Shown piece by piece: positions 17,257 to 33,088 of a stretch of 64,000 nucleotides of DNA. Position numbers and translations under genes: made by a program. Location: assembly GCA_014896255.1 (NCBI GenBank), contig JADBKT010000008.1, positions 1 through 64,000 of the forward strand, read 5' to 3'. Within the stretch, counting starts at the first letter, position 1. The number at the start of each line of letters is the position of its first letter. This stretch comes from Hydrogenibacillus sp. (GTDB taxonomy: Bacteria; Bacillota; Bacilli; Thermicanales; DSM-22653). Below the pieces are notes generated by a model that had not been told where the DNA came from, did no database searches, and saw nothing but the letters and a program-made list of their open reading frames with translations.

Positions 17257-18009
17257 ATGATGTTGTTTCAGTTGATCGACGTGCGATATGCGGACGGCGG
17301 CGGCGAGCGCATCGCCGGCGTTTCGGGTTCGGTCGGGGAAGGGGGACGGCTCGCCGTCGTCGGGCCGTCGGGGGCGGGAAAATCGACGCTGCTTACCCTC
17401 ATGAACCGGTTGATCGACCCGACGGGCGGGTCGATCCTCTACCGCGGCAAGCGACTTACGGCATACGATCCTCGGGCGCTCAGGCGGGAAGTGGTGCTCG
17501 TGCCGCAGCGGCCGATCGCCCTTCCCGGCTCGGTGCGCGACAACGTCTGTTACGGCCGGCGACTCCACCGTCTGCCGTGTACGGAAGAGATTGCGGCGCG
17601 CTGGCTTTCGGCCGTCTGCCTGGCGCAAAACCTTTGGGATCACGAAGCAAAAACCCTCTCCGGCGGCGAGCTGGCCCGCCTGGCGCTGGCCAGGGCCTTG
17701 GCGCTGGAGCCGGTCGTCCTGCTCTTGGACGAAGTGACCGCCGCTTTGGACGTCCGCACCGCAGAGGCGATCGCCGATGCCCTCAGGGCGGTGCATGGCC
17801 GGCGCCGAACGACGATCGTGTTCGTGACCCATGATCTGGACTTCGTCCGCCGTCTGGCCGACCGGGTCTGGGTGATCGACGGCGGGCGGCTCGCGGAAGA
17901 TGCGGGCACGGGCGACTTTTTCGATCGCCCGCGCTCGTCCGCGGCCCGGGATTTGATCGGCGCCTGGCGGGCGCGCTCGGGCCATGCGGCTCAAGGCGCC
18001 GAGCGGTGA
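17257..18009 (+). CDS. ABC transporter ATP-binding protein (FetA/YbbL-like)
   Basis: Walker A VVGPSGAGKSTL, signature LSGGELARLALARAL, Walker B VVLLLDEVTAALD; next to a FetB-like permease. Confidence 0.88.
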   Translation: MMLFQLIDVRYADGGGERIAGVSGSVGEGGRLAVVGPSGAGKSTLLTLMNRLIDPTGGSILYRGKRLTAYDPRALRREVVLVPQRPIALPGSVRDNVCYGRRLHRLPCTEEIAARWLSAVCLAQNLWDHEAKTLSGGELARLALARALALEPVVLLLDEVTAALDVRTAEAIADALRAVHGRRRTTIVFVTHDLDFVRRLADRVWVIDGGRLAEDAGTGDFFDRPRSSAARDLIGAWRARSGHAAQGAER

Positions 18010-18021
18010 ACAGGAGAAGGG

Positions 18022-18834
18022 GTGCACATGCCGGCCTTTTCGGACATCCTCACGGTTCCTTTGCTGGGCTTGGTGTTTATGGCGCTCGTGTTCATCATCG
18101 CACGTCGTTTTCGTTTGGGGCTCGACCGCGATATCGCGCTCGGCACGCTGCGCACCTTCGTGCAGCTGTTTGCCGTCGGGTTTCTCCTTTCGTGGCTTTT
18201 TCAGGCGCAGGGGACGGTGTGGATCGTCGTGCCGATCGTCGTGATGATCATGATCGCCGCCCACAACGCCCGCGGCAAAGCGGGCCGGCTTCGCGGCGCC
18301 TTTTGGCGCATCGCCGTCGCCCTCGCCGCGAGCGAAACGGTGGCCATGGCGCTGTTGCTCGGCCTGAACATCGTTCCGGCCACGGCGCCGTATGTGATCC
18401 CGCTGAGCGGCATGGTGATCGGAAACGCCATGGTCGTCGCCGGCCTGTTCTACAACCGGCTGCTCGCCGAACGGCGCAACCGGGAAGAGATGCTTTTGCT
18501 CCTGCTCAGTCTCGGCGCGGATCGCCGGGAGGCGTACCGGCAGATCGGGATGGATGCGGTGAAAGCGGCCATGGTGCCGAGCATCGACGCGCTGAAGACG
18601 GTCGGCCTCGTCCAACTCCCGGGAATGATGACGGGGATGATCGTCGCCGGGGCATCGCCGCTCGAAGCGGTCGGTTATCAAATTCTCATCATGTACGCCA
18701 TCGCCGGCGCCGCGGCGGTGACGGCGATCGCCCTGTACCTGTTGTCTCTGTCGCTCTTGTTTACGCCGGCGCACCAATTCAAAGCACTGCCGGCGGAGGT
18801 TCGCCGTCCGCGCTTGAGCGCGCGAAAGCGTTGA
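18022..18834 (+). CDS. FetB/YbbM (UPF0014) family ABC transporter permease, putative iron/metal export
   Basis: LGTLRTFVQLFAVGFLLSWLF; GMVIGNAMVVAGLFYNRL; LLLLSLGADRREAYRQIGMDAVKAAMVPSIDALKTVGLVQLPGMMTGMIVAGASPLEAVGYQI. Confidence 0.88.
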   Translation: MHMPAFSDILTVPLLGLVFMALVFIIARRFRLGLDRDIALGTLRTFVQLFAVGFLLSWLFQAQGTVWIVVPIVVMIMIAAHNARGKAGRLRGAFWRIAVALAASETVAMALLLGLNIVPATAPYVIPLSGMVIGNAMVVAGLFYNRLLAERRNREEMLLLLLSLGADRREAYRQIGMDAVKAAMVPSIDALKTVGLVQLPGMMTGMIVAGASPLEAVGYQILIMYAIAGAAAVTAIALYLLSLSLLFTPAHQFKALPAEVRRPRLSARKR

Positions 18835-18892
18835 CGTCGCGCCGCTTGGCGTACGTCCCTTTCGCGCCTCGCCCATGCCGCGTGGCCGTCAC

Positions 18893-20107
18893 TTAACGAT
18901 GGGCTGCCTCGGCGTCGGAAAACACGTCCCGAATGCGCTCCAGCGCCCAGTCGAGCTCTTCTTTCGTGATGACGAGCGGCGGAGCGAAGCGCAGCGTGCG
19001 TTCATGCGTTTCTTTGCAAAGAAGACCCTTCGCTTTGAGCTTTTCGGCGTACGGACGGGCCGGTACGGTGAGCTCCATGCCGATGAGCAGTCCCTTGCCG
19101 CGCACTTCCTTGATGTGCGGGTGGCGGATGCGCTTCAACGCGTCCATGAAATACGCGCCCAATGCTCGGGCCCGCTCGGGGAGCCGTTCGTTTTCGATCA
19201 CGTCCAAGGCGGCGACGGCTACGGCGCAGGCGAGCGGATTGCCTCCGAAGGTGGAGCCGTGGGAGCCGGGGTTGAAAACGTCCAAGATCTCTTTGTCGGC
19301 GGCCACGGCCGAGACGGGGAACACGCCGCCGCCGAGCGCCTTGCCGAGGATGTAGACGTCCGGGACGACGCCTTCCCAATCGCAGGCAAAACGTCGGCCG
19401 GTGCGCCCGAGGCCGGTCTGGATCTCGTCGGCGATGAACAACACGTTGTGCCGTTTGCACGTTTCGTAGGCTTGACGCAGGTAACCGTCCGGCGGGACGA
19501 TGACGCCGGCCTCGCCTTGGATCGGCTCGACGAGAAACGCCACGGTGCGCGGGGTGATCGCCGCTTCGAGGGCTTGGACGTCGCCGTACGGGATGACGGT
19601 GAAGCCCGGCGTAAACGGGCCGAATCCTGCGCGGTATTCGTCTTCCGAAGAAAACGAAATGATCGTCGTCGTCCGCCCGTGGAAGTTGTGGGCGCACACG
19701 ATGATCTCCGCCGCGTTTTCCGGGACGCCTTTTTTCCAGTAGCCCCATCGGCGGGCCGCTTTGATCGCCGTTTCCACCGCTTCGGCGCCGGTGTTCATCG
19801 GCAGGATCATCGATTTGCCCGTCAGCTTGGCGAGTTTTTCGGAAAACGGGCCGAGCCGGTCGTTGTGAAACGCCCGGGAGGTCAAGGTGAGGCGGTCGGC
19901 CTGCGCTTTTAAGGCGGCGATGATCGCGGGGTGCCGGTGTCCTTGATTCACCGCCGAGTAAGCGCTCAACATGTCCATGTAGCGGTTCCCTTCGACGTCT
20001 TCGACCCATACCCCTTCCGCGTACGCGATGACCACCGGCAGCGGATGATAGTTGTGGGCGCCGTACGTTTCCGTCTGCCGGATCAACTGCTCCGTTCGGC
20101 TGCTCAT
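18893..20107 (-). CDS. rocD: Ornithine aminotransferase
   Basis: [95 protein letters not shown]. Confidence 0.93.
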   Translation of the reverse strand: MSSRTEQLIRQTETYGAHNYHPLPVVIAYAEGVWVEDVEGNRYMDMLSAYSAVNQGHRHPAIIAALKAQADRLTLTSRAFHNDRLGPFSEKLAKLTGKSMILPMNTGAEAVETAIKAARRWGYWKKGVPENAAEIIVCAHNFHGRTTTIISFSSEDEYRAGFGPFTPGFTVIPYGDVQALEAAITPRTVAFLVEPIQGEAGVIVPPDGYLRQAYETCKRHNVLFIADEIQTGLGRTGRRFACDWEGVVPDVYILGKALGGGVFPVSAVAADKEILDVFNPGSHGSTFGGNPLACAVAVAALDVIENERLPERARALGAYFMDALKRIRHPHIKEVRGKGLLIGMELTVPARPYAEKLKAKGLLCKETHERTLRFAPPLVITKEELDWALERIRDVFSDAEAAHR

Positions 20108-20342
20108 GTTCATCCCCCTTTGCGTGGCCGCATGCGCGAATGCGTCCATACGTTCAAGATCTCCTCCGTCTCAAAGATATCGGAGTGTCTTCGTTCAATC
20201 AAGGGTTCGATCGATCGTTGTCTTCGATCGGGCATCGCCATGGACGCTCAAAAAACTTGCACGCCGACAGGAACGAAGCGGACTTGTGTCGAACGGTTCA
20301 TGATGGCGAGTCACGATGCCAGACACCATGAGGAGGCCGGAC

Positions 20343-22151
20343 ATGATCGAACCATTGCGCCCGATGCGCCTGCGGCCGCCGTCCGCCGAGGAGCGCGCGG
20401 CGCTCATCCGCGTCGCCCGTCGGGAAGCGCCGGCGGACGTCTGGCTGCGCGGCGGAACGGTGCTCAACGTCTACACCGGGGAATGGCTGAGGGCGGAAGT
20501 CGCGCTGCACGGGCGGTGGATCGCCTACGTCGGGCCCGAGGCACCCCATCACGGGGAGACGACGGAGATCGTCGACGTCTCCGACCGCGTGCTCGTGCCG
20601 GGCTATATCGAACCGCACGCCCATCCGTTTCAGCTCTATCATCCGTACACGCTGGCCGACTTCGCCCTGAAGCACGGGACGACGGTGCTCATCGCGGACA
20701 ACATGGTGCTCTTTCACGCGCTCGAGCTGGAGGCCTGGCAGGCGTTCATGGCGGCGATGTCGACGCATCCGGTCAAACTCTTGTGGTGGGCGCGGACGAC
20801 GCCGCAAGCGCACGATCAGCGCCTCCAAGCCCGTTACACGCCGTCTGCGCTGAAAGCGCTCGCCGCATCGCCATACGTCGTGCAGGCCGGCGAACTCACC
20901 GACTTTCTGCCGCTTACCGCCGGCGATCCGGACGCGCTCGCGCGGCTTTCGCCGTTTCTTGCGCGCGGCCTCCGGGTGGAAAGCCACGCCCCCGGGGCGT
21001 CTTACGAGACGCTGCTTCGCCTCGTGCTGGCCGGGGCGACGGCGGATCACGAGGCGATCAACGGGGAAGAGCTCATGAGCCGCCTGCGCCTCGGGCTCTA
21101 CACGCCCCTTCGCCATTCGTCGATTCGCCCGGACCTTCCGGAACTCCTGCAGACGGCGCTGGACGTGCCGGCGGCCTGGACGCGGATGACGCTCACCACC
21201 GACGGCTCGACGCCGCCGTTTTTGCGGGACGGGCTGATCGATCATCTCATCGCCGTGGCCATCGAGAGCGGATTTTCGCCGGCGTGGGCCTATCGCCTGG
21301 CGACGGCCAACGCCGCCGAGTATTACCGATTGGACGACGTACTCGGCGCCGTCGCCCCGGGGCGGCTCGCCGACGTGAACATCCTCGAAGATCCGTGCCG
21401 CCCGACGCCGATCGAGACGTGGATCGAAGGGCGCCGGCAGTCGAAGGCGCATCGGGAACCGTTCGACGGGTCGACGGTCATGCGGACGGCGCCGAATGCC
21501 GCGCGCGTGGAAGTTTCGCCTTCCGCCTCCGCCTTCTTCCGTCTGGCGCCGCTTACGGCGGACGACTTGATTCCGCGTTGGACTGCGGACGATCCGTATC
21601 CGCTCATCCGCCTGCGGAGCGATGTGATTACCGTCGTCGAACCCCAAAAACTCCCGCGCTCCGGCGAGCGGGTCGATTTTGCGTCCTTGGGGGACGACGT
21701 GCACATCGCCGCGCTCATCGATCAGGCCGGGCGGTGGGTGACGGCGGCATTGGTGGCCGGCCTCGGAGCGGGGCCGCTCACCGTCGCTTCGACATACACG
21801 GCGAGCGGCGACGTGCTCGTCTTTGCGCGTCGGCCGGAGGAGGCGCTTTCGGCTTACCGGGAAATCGTCGAACGCCCGGGCATTTTGTGGCGGACCGGCG
21901 ATCGTGCGGGACATCTTTCGCTTCCGCTGTTCGGGCGGATGAGCGATCTTCCGATGGAGGCGTTGATCGACGTTTCGGGGCGTTTTGTCGAGGCGATGCG
22001 CGAAGCCGGTTTTCGGCACCGCGACCCGATCTATACCTTATTGTTCATGTCATCGACGCACCTGCCGCGGGTACGGCTGACCGCCAGAGGGGTGTTGTCG
22101 ATCAAAGACGGCGCGGTGCTCATCCCGTCCCAGCCGCTTTCAGCCGTGTAA
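20343..22151 (+). CDS. Adenine deaminase C-terminal domain-containing protein (YerA-like)
   Basis: LVPGYIEPHAHPFQLYHPYTLADFALKHGTTVLIADN; synteny with yerB-yerC-pcrA-ligA. Confidence 0.88.
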   Translation: MIEPLRPMRLRPPSAEERAALIRVARREAPADVWLRGGTVLNVYTGEWLRAEVALHGRWIAYVGPEAPHHGETTEIVDVSDRVLVPGYIEPHAHPFQLYHPYTLADFALKHGTTVLIADNMVLFHALELEAWQAFMAAMSTHPVKLLWWARTTPQAHDQRLQARYTPSALKALAASPYVVQAGELTDFLPLTAGDPDALARLSPFLARGLRVESHAPGASYETLLRLVLAGATADHEAINGEELMSRLRLGLYTPLRHSSIRPDLPELLQTALDVPAAWTRMTLTTDGSTPPFLRDGLIDHLIAVAIESGFSPAWAYRLATANAAEYYRLDDVLGAVAPGRLADVNILEDPCRPTPIETWIEGRRQSKAHREPFDGSTVMRTAPNAARVEVSPSASAFFRLAPLTADDLIPRWTADDPYPLIRLRSDVITVVEPQKLPRSGERVDFASLGDDVHIAALIDQAGRWVTAALVAGLGAGPLTVASTYTASGDVLVFARRPEEALSAYREIVERPGILWRTGDRAGHLSLPLFGRMSDLPMEALIDVSGRFVEAMREAGFRHRDPIYTLLFMSSTHLPRVRLTARGVLSIKDGAVLIPSQPLSAV

Positions 22152-22198
22152 AAAACCGCGACGGCGCGTGAAAGCCGCCCGTGAGAGGAGAGACGAAC

Positions 22199-23302
22199 AT
22201 GACGCGAAGTGCACAGCGCAAGCGAGCCTACCGGTGGCTGGGACCGCTCTTGTTGGGCATCGGCCTGGTGCTGCTCGGAGCCTGCCAGTCCAAACCGGCG
22301 TCGACGGATGAAACCGCACCGATGGACGACACGCGTTCGACGGACGACACGTCGACGTTGAATGAACCGGATTCGACCGCCGGCGGCAAAAACTTGCCAT
22401 ACGTCGCACCGCTCACCGGCGAACCGACGGCGACCTCGCCGGATCGCCGGGCGTTCATGGTGATCATCGAAAACAGTCCCGCCGCCCGTCCGCAGTCCGG
22501 CCTGAATCAGGCAGACGTCGTCTATGAAGTGCTCGTCGAAGGCGGCATCACCCGCTTTGCGGCGTTTTTCCAGAGCATGTACCCGAAGACGGTCGGACCT
22601 GTCCGCAGCATTCGACCGTATTTCATCCAGCTGGCCACAGGGTACGATGCGGTCATGGCGCACGCCGGAGGTAGCCCCGAAGCTTTGCGCACGATCGCGA
22701 ACCAAGGGTTGCCGAGTTTGAACGGCGTGCTCGGTGAAGCGGATCCGTATTTCTGGCGTTCTCAGTTCCGCAAGAGGCCGCACAACTTGTATACCGACTT
22801 CGATCATTTGAATCAGATGTCGGAGAAGAAAAAAATGCGCATGACAGGGAACTTGCCCGGTTTTCGTTTTGACGACGAACCGCTGAAAGGCGGTTCCGGC
22901 GCATCGGCGACGACGATCGACATCCGCTACAATGCCGACTATCGCGTAGGTTTTGCGTACGACGCCCAAACCAAACAGTATGCGCGGTCGATCAACGGTC
23001 AGCCGCATACCGATCTGGAAAGCGGCGAGGTGTTGACGGCGACGAACGTGCTCGTCATCGCCGCCAAGCACCGCGTTTTGGACAACGAGGGGCGGCTGGC
23101 GATCGACCTGTCGAGCGGCGGCCAGGGGACGTTCTTCACCCGCGGACGCGCCGTGCCCGTCAGCTGGCAGAACGTTCAGGGGATCATCCGCGCGTATACC
23201 GAAGACCGCGCCGAGGTCGCGTACGCCCCGGGGCGGACGTGGGTCGAGATCGTGCCGGACGTCGGCGCGACGGTCACCTATCAAGGCGATGCGTCGCGGT
23301 AG
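22199..23302 (+). CDS. yerB: DUF3048 domain-containing lipoprotein (YerB-like)
   Basis: Lipobox LLGAC; APLTGEPTATSPDRRAFMVIIENSPAARPQSGLNQADVVYEVLVEGGITRFAAFFQSMYPKTVGPVRSIRPYFIQLA. Confidence 0.9.
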   Translation: MTRSAQRKRAYRWLGPLLLGIGLVLLGACQSKPASTDETAPMDDTRSTDDTSTLNEPDSTAGGKNLPYVAPLTGEPTATSPDRRAFMVIIENSPAARPQSGLNQADVVYEVLVEGGITRFAAFFQSMYPKTVGPVRSIRPYFIQLATGYDAVMAHAGGSPEALRTIANQGLPSLNGVLGEADPYFWRSQFRKRPHNLYTDFDHLNQMSEKKKMRMTGNLPGFRFDDEPLKGGSGASATTIDIRYNADYRVGFAYDAQTKQYARSINGQPHTDLESGEVLTATNVLVIAAKHRVLDNEGRLAIDLSSGGQGTFFTRGRAVPVSWQNVQGIIRAYTEDRAEVAYAPGRTWVEIVPDVGATVTYQGDASR

Positions 23303-23397
23303 TGCACGCGGTGCTTCTGTGACGTTTTACAAAACTAAAGGATTGAAGTATAATGGCATCGGGTTCAACCATCGGTTCGGCTGAGGAGGTTGACGCG

Positions 23398-23892
23398 ATG
23401 CGTCTGGAAAAACTCAAGCCGTACGGCATCGATCTGTTGTTCGATGCGATCTTGACGCTCAAGACGCCGGAAGAGTGTTATGCGTTTTTTGACGATCTGT
23501 GCACGATCAATGAGCTGAAAGCGTTCGGTCAACGGCTGATGGTGGCGAAGATGTTGCGAGAAGGGGAAACGTATGCCGTCATCGAAGCAAAGACGGGGGC
23601 GTCGACGGCGACCATCTCGCGGGTGAAGCGCAGCCTGCATTTCGGCAACGACGGTTACGAACTCGCCTTCAACCGTTTGGCGGAACAAGGCAAACTGCCG
23701 CCGGGCGGGAAGGCGGGCGCCGGCGAACGGGCGCACGGCGCATCGTCGGGTGCATCGTCGGGCGTACGGAGCGCATCATCGGCGGCACCCGTTCCGACGG
23801 CGGGGGAAACGGCGAAAGCGCACGATTCGTCTCGCGAGACCGGAGCCCATGCGGATGATCCGGCGAACGCGATGTTCTCCGGCAGTCCATGA
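23398..23892 (+). CDS. yerC: YerC/TrpR-like DNA-binding protein with low-complexity C-terminal extension
   Basis: LKTPEECYAFFDDLCTINELKAFGQRLMVAKMLREGETYAVIEAKTGASTATISRVKRSLHFGNDGY; SD GAGGAGG. Confidence 0.88.
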   Translation: MRLEKLKPYGIDLLFDAILTLKTPEECYAFFDDLCTINELKAFGQRLMVAKMLREGETYAVIEAKTGASTATISRVKRSLHFGNDGYELAFNRLAEQGKLPPGGKAGAGERAHGASSGASSGVRSASSAAPVPTAGETAKAHDSSRETGAHADDPANAMFSGSP

Positions 23893-23931
23893 TCGGAACG
23901 GCACTCAGCGCGCCTTTGGAAGGCGTATACG

Positions 23932-23973
23932 GCGGACTCGGATTCGGCCCCTTAAGGCGGGTCCGCTTTTTTT
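23932..23973 (+). terminator. Putative rho-independent terminator after yerC
   Basis: GCGGAC (23932-23937)/GTCCGC (23961-23966) followed by TTTTTTT. Confidence 0.5.
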
Positions 23974-24022
23974 GTGCCTATGGATCATGTACAATAGTGC
24001 AAACGGAAAGCGAGGCGGGCGG

Positions 24023-29588
<5,566 letters not shown>

Positions 29589-29633
29589 CTGACGAGTGTT
29601 TCGCCATTCACCGTCCGATCTCCGAACGCCAGA

Positions 29634-29681
29634 ACGCCCCCACGCGCGCCGATCCCGGCGCCGGTGGGGGCGTACGTTTTG
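29634..29681 (+). terminator. Rho-independent terminator after camS
   Basis: Perfect 10-bp stem ACGCCCCCAC/GTGGGGGCGT, then ACGTTTT. Confidence 0.7.
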
Positions 29682-29752
29682 GGCAGGCCACGTCGTCGAG
29701 CCAGTATGAGCGGTTGAGTCGGCGGGGCAGCGTTTCGGAAGCGGGCCGCCGG

Positions 29753-30358
29753 CTAGGCGTTCGATTTTAAACGTTTCGCGATGTCGATCGCCCGCCGCAC
29801 CTGGTGTTCCACGGCCTGGAAGGCGGCGTCCGGGATGGTGCCGTCGTCGGTCGCGACGACGCTCGTTCCGTAGGGGTTTCCGCCGGCGGCAAAAACAGCC
29901 GGATCGGTGTACCCCGGGGTGACGACGATCGCGCCCCAGTGATAGGCCGTCGTGTAGAGCGAAAGGAGCGTCGCTTCTTGACCGCCGTGCGTGTTTTGGG
30001 CCGAGGTCATCGCCGTGACCACTTTGTTCACGAGCTTTCCTTGGGCGAACAAGCCGCCGGTGGTGTCGAGGAATTGCTTCATTTGGGAGGAGACATTGCC
30101 GTAGCGGGTCGGGGTGGACAAGACGATGACGTCTGCCCATTCCAGATCCTCCACGCGGGCGATCGGCACGTCCTGCGTCGCGTCGACGTGTTTCTGCCAG
30201 GCGGGGTTCTTGGCGATCGCTTCCGGCGGAGCGAGTTCCGGGACTTTGGCCAGGCGCGTCTCGGCGCCGACGGATTGGGCCGCGCGTTCGGCGGTCTGGG
30301 CCAGGCGATAATTCGTTCCTGTGGCGCTGTAATAGATGACGGCCACGCGTACGCTCAT
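29753..30358 (-). CDS. wrbA: NAD(P)H:quinone oxidoreductase, WrbA flavodoxin-like family
   Basis: VRVAVIYYSATGTNYRLAQTAER; DVIVLSTPTRYGNVSSQMKQFLDTTGGLFAQGKLVNKVVTAMTS. Confidence 0.88.
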   Translation of the reverse strand: MSVRVAVIYYSATGTNYRLAQTAERAAQSVGAETRLAKVPELAPPEAIAKNPAWQKHVDATQDVPIARVEDLEWADVIVLSTPTRYGNVSSQMKQFLDTTGGLFAQGKLVNKVVTAMTSAQNTHGGQEATLLSLYTTAYHWGAIVVTPGYTDPAVFAAGGNPYGTSVVATDDGTIPDAAFQAVEHQVRRAIDIAKRLKSNA

Positions 30359-30470
30359 GCGGTCGGCTCCTTTCATCACAAAAGTGTGTCGCGCGGAAGG
30401 ACGCTCGGTCGGCGTCCCGGGACGACAGGTTCAGCTTAACCGAGGATCTGATCAAAATCAAGCATATAAA

Positions 30471-31910
30471 TTAAAGTGATGAAGACGAAGATGGGTTCAA
30501 CAAGCCGTATTGCTTCAGTTTGTAGTATAGCGCCCCGCGGGAAATGCCGAGGATGGCCGCCGCTTTGCTCTTGTTGCCGCCGGTGCGCGCCAACGCTTCG
30601 ACGATGCGCGTGCGCTCGAACTGCTCGGTCCAGTCGGAAAGCGAACGCGGCGTATGCGCCCGAACGGCACTCCCCAGTTCACGCGTCTCCGGGCTGAAAT
30701 GCGACAGTGTCCGACGGCGTATCGCTTCGGGCAGGTCGTGCAGCTGGACGGTGCCGTCATTGGCCATAATGGCCACATACTCCATGGTGTTCCTGAGCTG
30801 CGGCAAGTTTCCCGGCCAATCGTAGGCCACCAATGCCGCCAGCGCGTCTTTGGAGAGTTTGGGAGCCGGGCGGCCGAGGGCGCGAGACGCTTGTTCGAGG
30901 TAGAAACGGGCGAGCACGGGGAGATCGGCACGTCGGGCCCGAAGCGGGGGAACGGTAAAGACGTGAAAGCGATAGTACAATTCCGGCAACCATCGTTCAT
31001 CTTGGAGGTGCTCGGAGTCTGCCGCTTCGGCGGTGGCGATGATTTGCGCCTTGAGGGGGATCGGCGTGCTGCCGCCCTGACGGGTGAAGGTGCCGCTTGC
31101 AAGCGCCGAGGACAGCGCTTCTTGGACGCGCAGGGGCCAAAGGTGGATGTCTTTGATGTACAGCGTGCCGTCGGCGGCGCGCTCCAGTAAACCGGTTTCG
31201 ACGAGCGCCCCCGCCCCGGTGCGTTTGTTGTCGCCCGGTCGTTCAAATCCGAACAGTTCGGCGGCAAGAAACCCTTCAGGGAGGGTTCTGCTGCTTAAGA
31301 CGATGAACGGGCCGGTTTTGCCCGCGCGACGGTGGGCGTCAGCGGCGAGGGCTTGCCGACCGCTGCCCGCCTCTCCGAGCAGAAGGACGGGGAGATTTTG
31401 CCTGACCGCCTCGCGGAGGCGGGCGGAAAGCGGGGCGAGCGTTGAGCGCTTTTTGTCATCGACGTCGTGAAGCGCTTCGGCGGTGTCGGATGTGTCGGCG
31501 AAGCGCCCCTGATCGTACAGCGCTTCCGTAAGCGCCACGTGCTCGGTGATGTCCCGTTCGATCGAGATGGCGCCGATCAGCGCTCCCTGGGCGTCGAAGA
31601 TGGGCAATGCGTTGATGATGACGTGCTTGTCTTCCCGTGGGCGATGATAGAGGTCGTATACCGGCAGTCGGCTGTCCAGCACTTTATACAGCATGACCGA
31701 ACCTGCCGGAAAAAAACCGTCGATCGGTCGCCCGACGATTTCTGATCGCGGGATCTGGTAGATCGCTTCGGCGGCGCGATTCCAGAACAAGACGACGCCC
31801 TGGGGATTGACGATCGTCACCGCGTCGTTCACCCCGTCGAGGAGGGCGCGGAAATAGGCGGGAAGGCGGGTCATGTCGACATTTTCGTCCATCGGTTCGT
31901 GCGTCTCCAT
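30471..31910 (-). CDS. PAS + degenerate AAA+ (NtrC-like) + Fis-type HTH transcriptional regulator, lacking a GAFTGA loop
   Basis: PAS: LLDGVNDAVTIVNPQGVVLFWNRAAEAIYQ; altered Walker A LLGEAGSGRQALA; ELFGFERPGDNKRTGAGALVETGLLERAADGTLYIKDI; HTH GGNKSKAAAILGISRGALYYKLKQYGL. Confidence 0.85.
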   Translation of the reverse strand: METHEPMDENVDMTRLPAYFRALLDGVNDAVTIVNPQGVVLFWNRAAEAIYQIPRSEIVGRPIDGFFPAGSVMLYKVLDSRLPVYDLYHRPREDKHVIINALPIFDAQGALIGAISIERDITEHVALTEALYDQGRFADTSDTAEALHDVDDKKRSTLAPLSARLREAVRQNLPVLLLGEAGSGRQALAADAHRRAGKTGPFIVLSSRTLPEGFLAAELFGFERPGDNKRTGAGALVETGLLERAADGTLYIKDIHLWPLRVQEALSSALASGTFTRQGGSTPIPLKAQIIATAEAADSEHLQDERWLPELYYRFHVFTVPPLRARRADLPVLARFYLEQASRALGRPAPKLSKDALAALVAYDWPGNLPQLRNTMEYVAIMANDGTVQLHDLPEAIRRRTLSHFSPETRELGSAVRAHTPRSLSDWTEQFERTRIVEALARTGGNKSKAAAILGISRGALYYKLKQYGLLNPSSSSSL

Positions 31911-32050
31911 CGATCTTGCTCCTTTGCCGATCGATTCGTTATGGTACAAACGGGCCGGAAAGGGAAATATGCAAATGTCGTCTATACGATGGGTCAGCGA
32001 TTTTATGTATAATGATTTTACCACATCTGTATAAAAAACAAGCACTCGCT

Positions 32051-32081
32051 CATCATATGTTTAAATTTTGAACACATGATG
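32051..32081. promoter_or_regulatory. Palindromic operator candidate between the divergent regulator and proline dehydrogenase genes
   Basis: CATCATATGTT-TAAATTTTG-AACACATGATG: inverted repeat with one mismatch in 11 pairs. Confidence 0.55.
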
Positions 32082-32108
32082 TGAACAGGGCCGAAGGAGC
32101 GGACGGCG

Positions 32109-33032
32109 TTGGAGAAGCTCATGCGAAACACGTTCATCTATCTCTCCAAAAACCGCCTCGCCAACCGCCTGGCCAAGCGCTACGGGCTTCGTCTCGGCGC
32201 GCAGCGCTTTGTCTCCGGCGAGACGGTGGAGGCGGCGATCGAGCGCATTCGCCGCTTCAACGCGCAAGGGATCAAGGCGACGATCGACCACCTCGGCGAG
32301 TTCGTCACCACCCGCGCCGAGGCGGAAGCGGCGACGGAGGCGGCGATCCAAGCGCTTGAGGCGCTCGATCGATCCGCCGTAGACAGCTACTTGTCGGTGA
32401 AGCTGACGCAGCTCGGCTTAGACATCGACGAGGCCTTTTGCTTGGAGAACATGACGCGCATCTTGACTGCGGCCAAGGGGCTCGGGCGCTTCGTGCGCAT
32501 CGACATCGAAGATTATGCCCACAACGCGGCGACCCTCCGCCTCTTTCGGACGCTTATCGAGCGGTTCGGTCCGGAGACGATCGGCATCGCCATGCAAGCC
32601 TACCTGCATAAGAGCGCGAAAGATCTCGAGGCGCTCTCCGTCTACCGGCCGAACATCCGCTTTGTCAAAGGGGCGTACAAAGAGCCGCCGAGCATCGCCT
32701 ATCCGGAAAAAGCGGAGGTCGACCGAAACTACCTGCGCCTTGTCGAGACGCACCTCGTCTCCGGAAATTATGCCGCTGTGGCCACGCACGACGAGCGCAT
32801 CATCGAACACGTCAAAGCCTTCGCCGAACGCGCCGGTATCCCCAAGGCGCAGTTCGAGTTTCAGATGCTCTACGGCATCAAGAACGAGCTTTTGGCCGAG
32901 CTGGCCCGAGAGGGATATGCGGCGCGCGTCTACATTCCGTACGGCGATGATTGGTACGGCTACTACATGCGGCGGCTGGCCGAGCGGCCGGAGAACGTCC
33001 TGTTCGTCGTGCGCTCGCTGTTTCGGCGATAA
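32109..33032 (+). CDS. Proline dehydrogenase
   Basis: [109 protein letters not shown]. Confidence 0.92.
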   Translation: MEKLMRNTFIYLSKNRLANRLAKRYGLRLGAQRFVSGETVEAAIERIRRFNAQGIKATIDHLGEFVTTRAEAEAATEAAIQALEALDRSAVDSYLSVKLTQLGLDIDEAFCLENMTRILTAAKGLGRFVRIDIEDYAHNAATLRLFRTLIERFGPETIGIAMQAYLHKSAKDLEALSVYRPNIRFVKGAYKEPPSIAYPEKAEVDRNYLRLVETHLVSGNYAAVATHDERIIEHVKAFAERAGIPKAQFEFQMLYGIKNELLAELAREGYAARVYIPYGDDWYGYYMRRLAERPENVLFVVRSLFRR

Positions 33033-33088
33033 GTCGCCAGGCCATTGATCCATGTCCATCATCCCCCTTAAGAGGAGGCGGGTTTTCC

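Noticed and set aside
17257-17834. Tail of the 794-aa acyl-CoA synthetase ORF
   Set aside because: Out-of-frame reading of the ABC ATPase gene, which has complete Walker and signature motifs in its own frame.
23690-23800. Tandem repeat/CRISPR-like signal in the yerC tail
   Set aside because: Short GC-rich imperfect repeats (GCATCGTCGGG) encode an Ala/Ser/Gly-rich C-terminal tail; too short and irregular for CRISPR.
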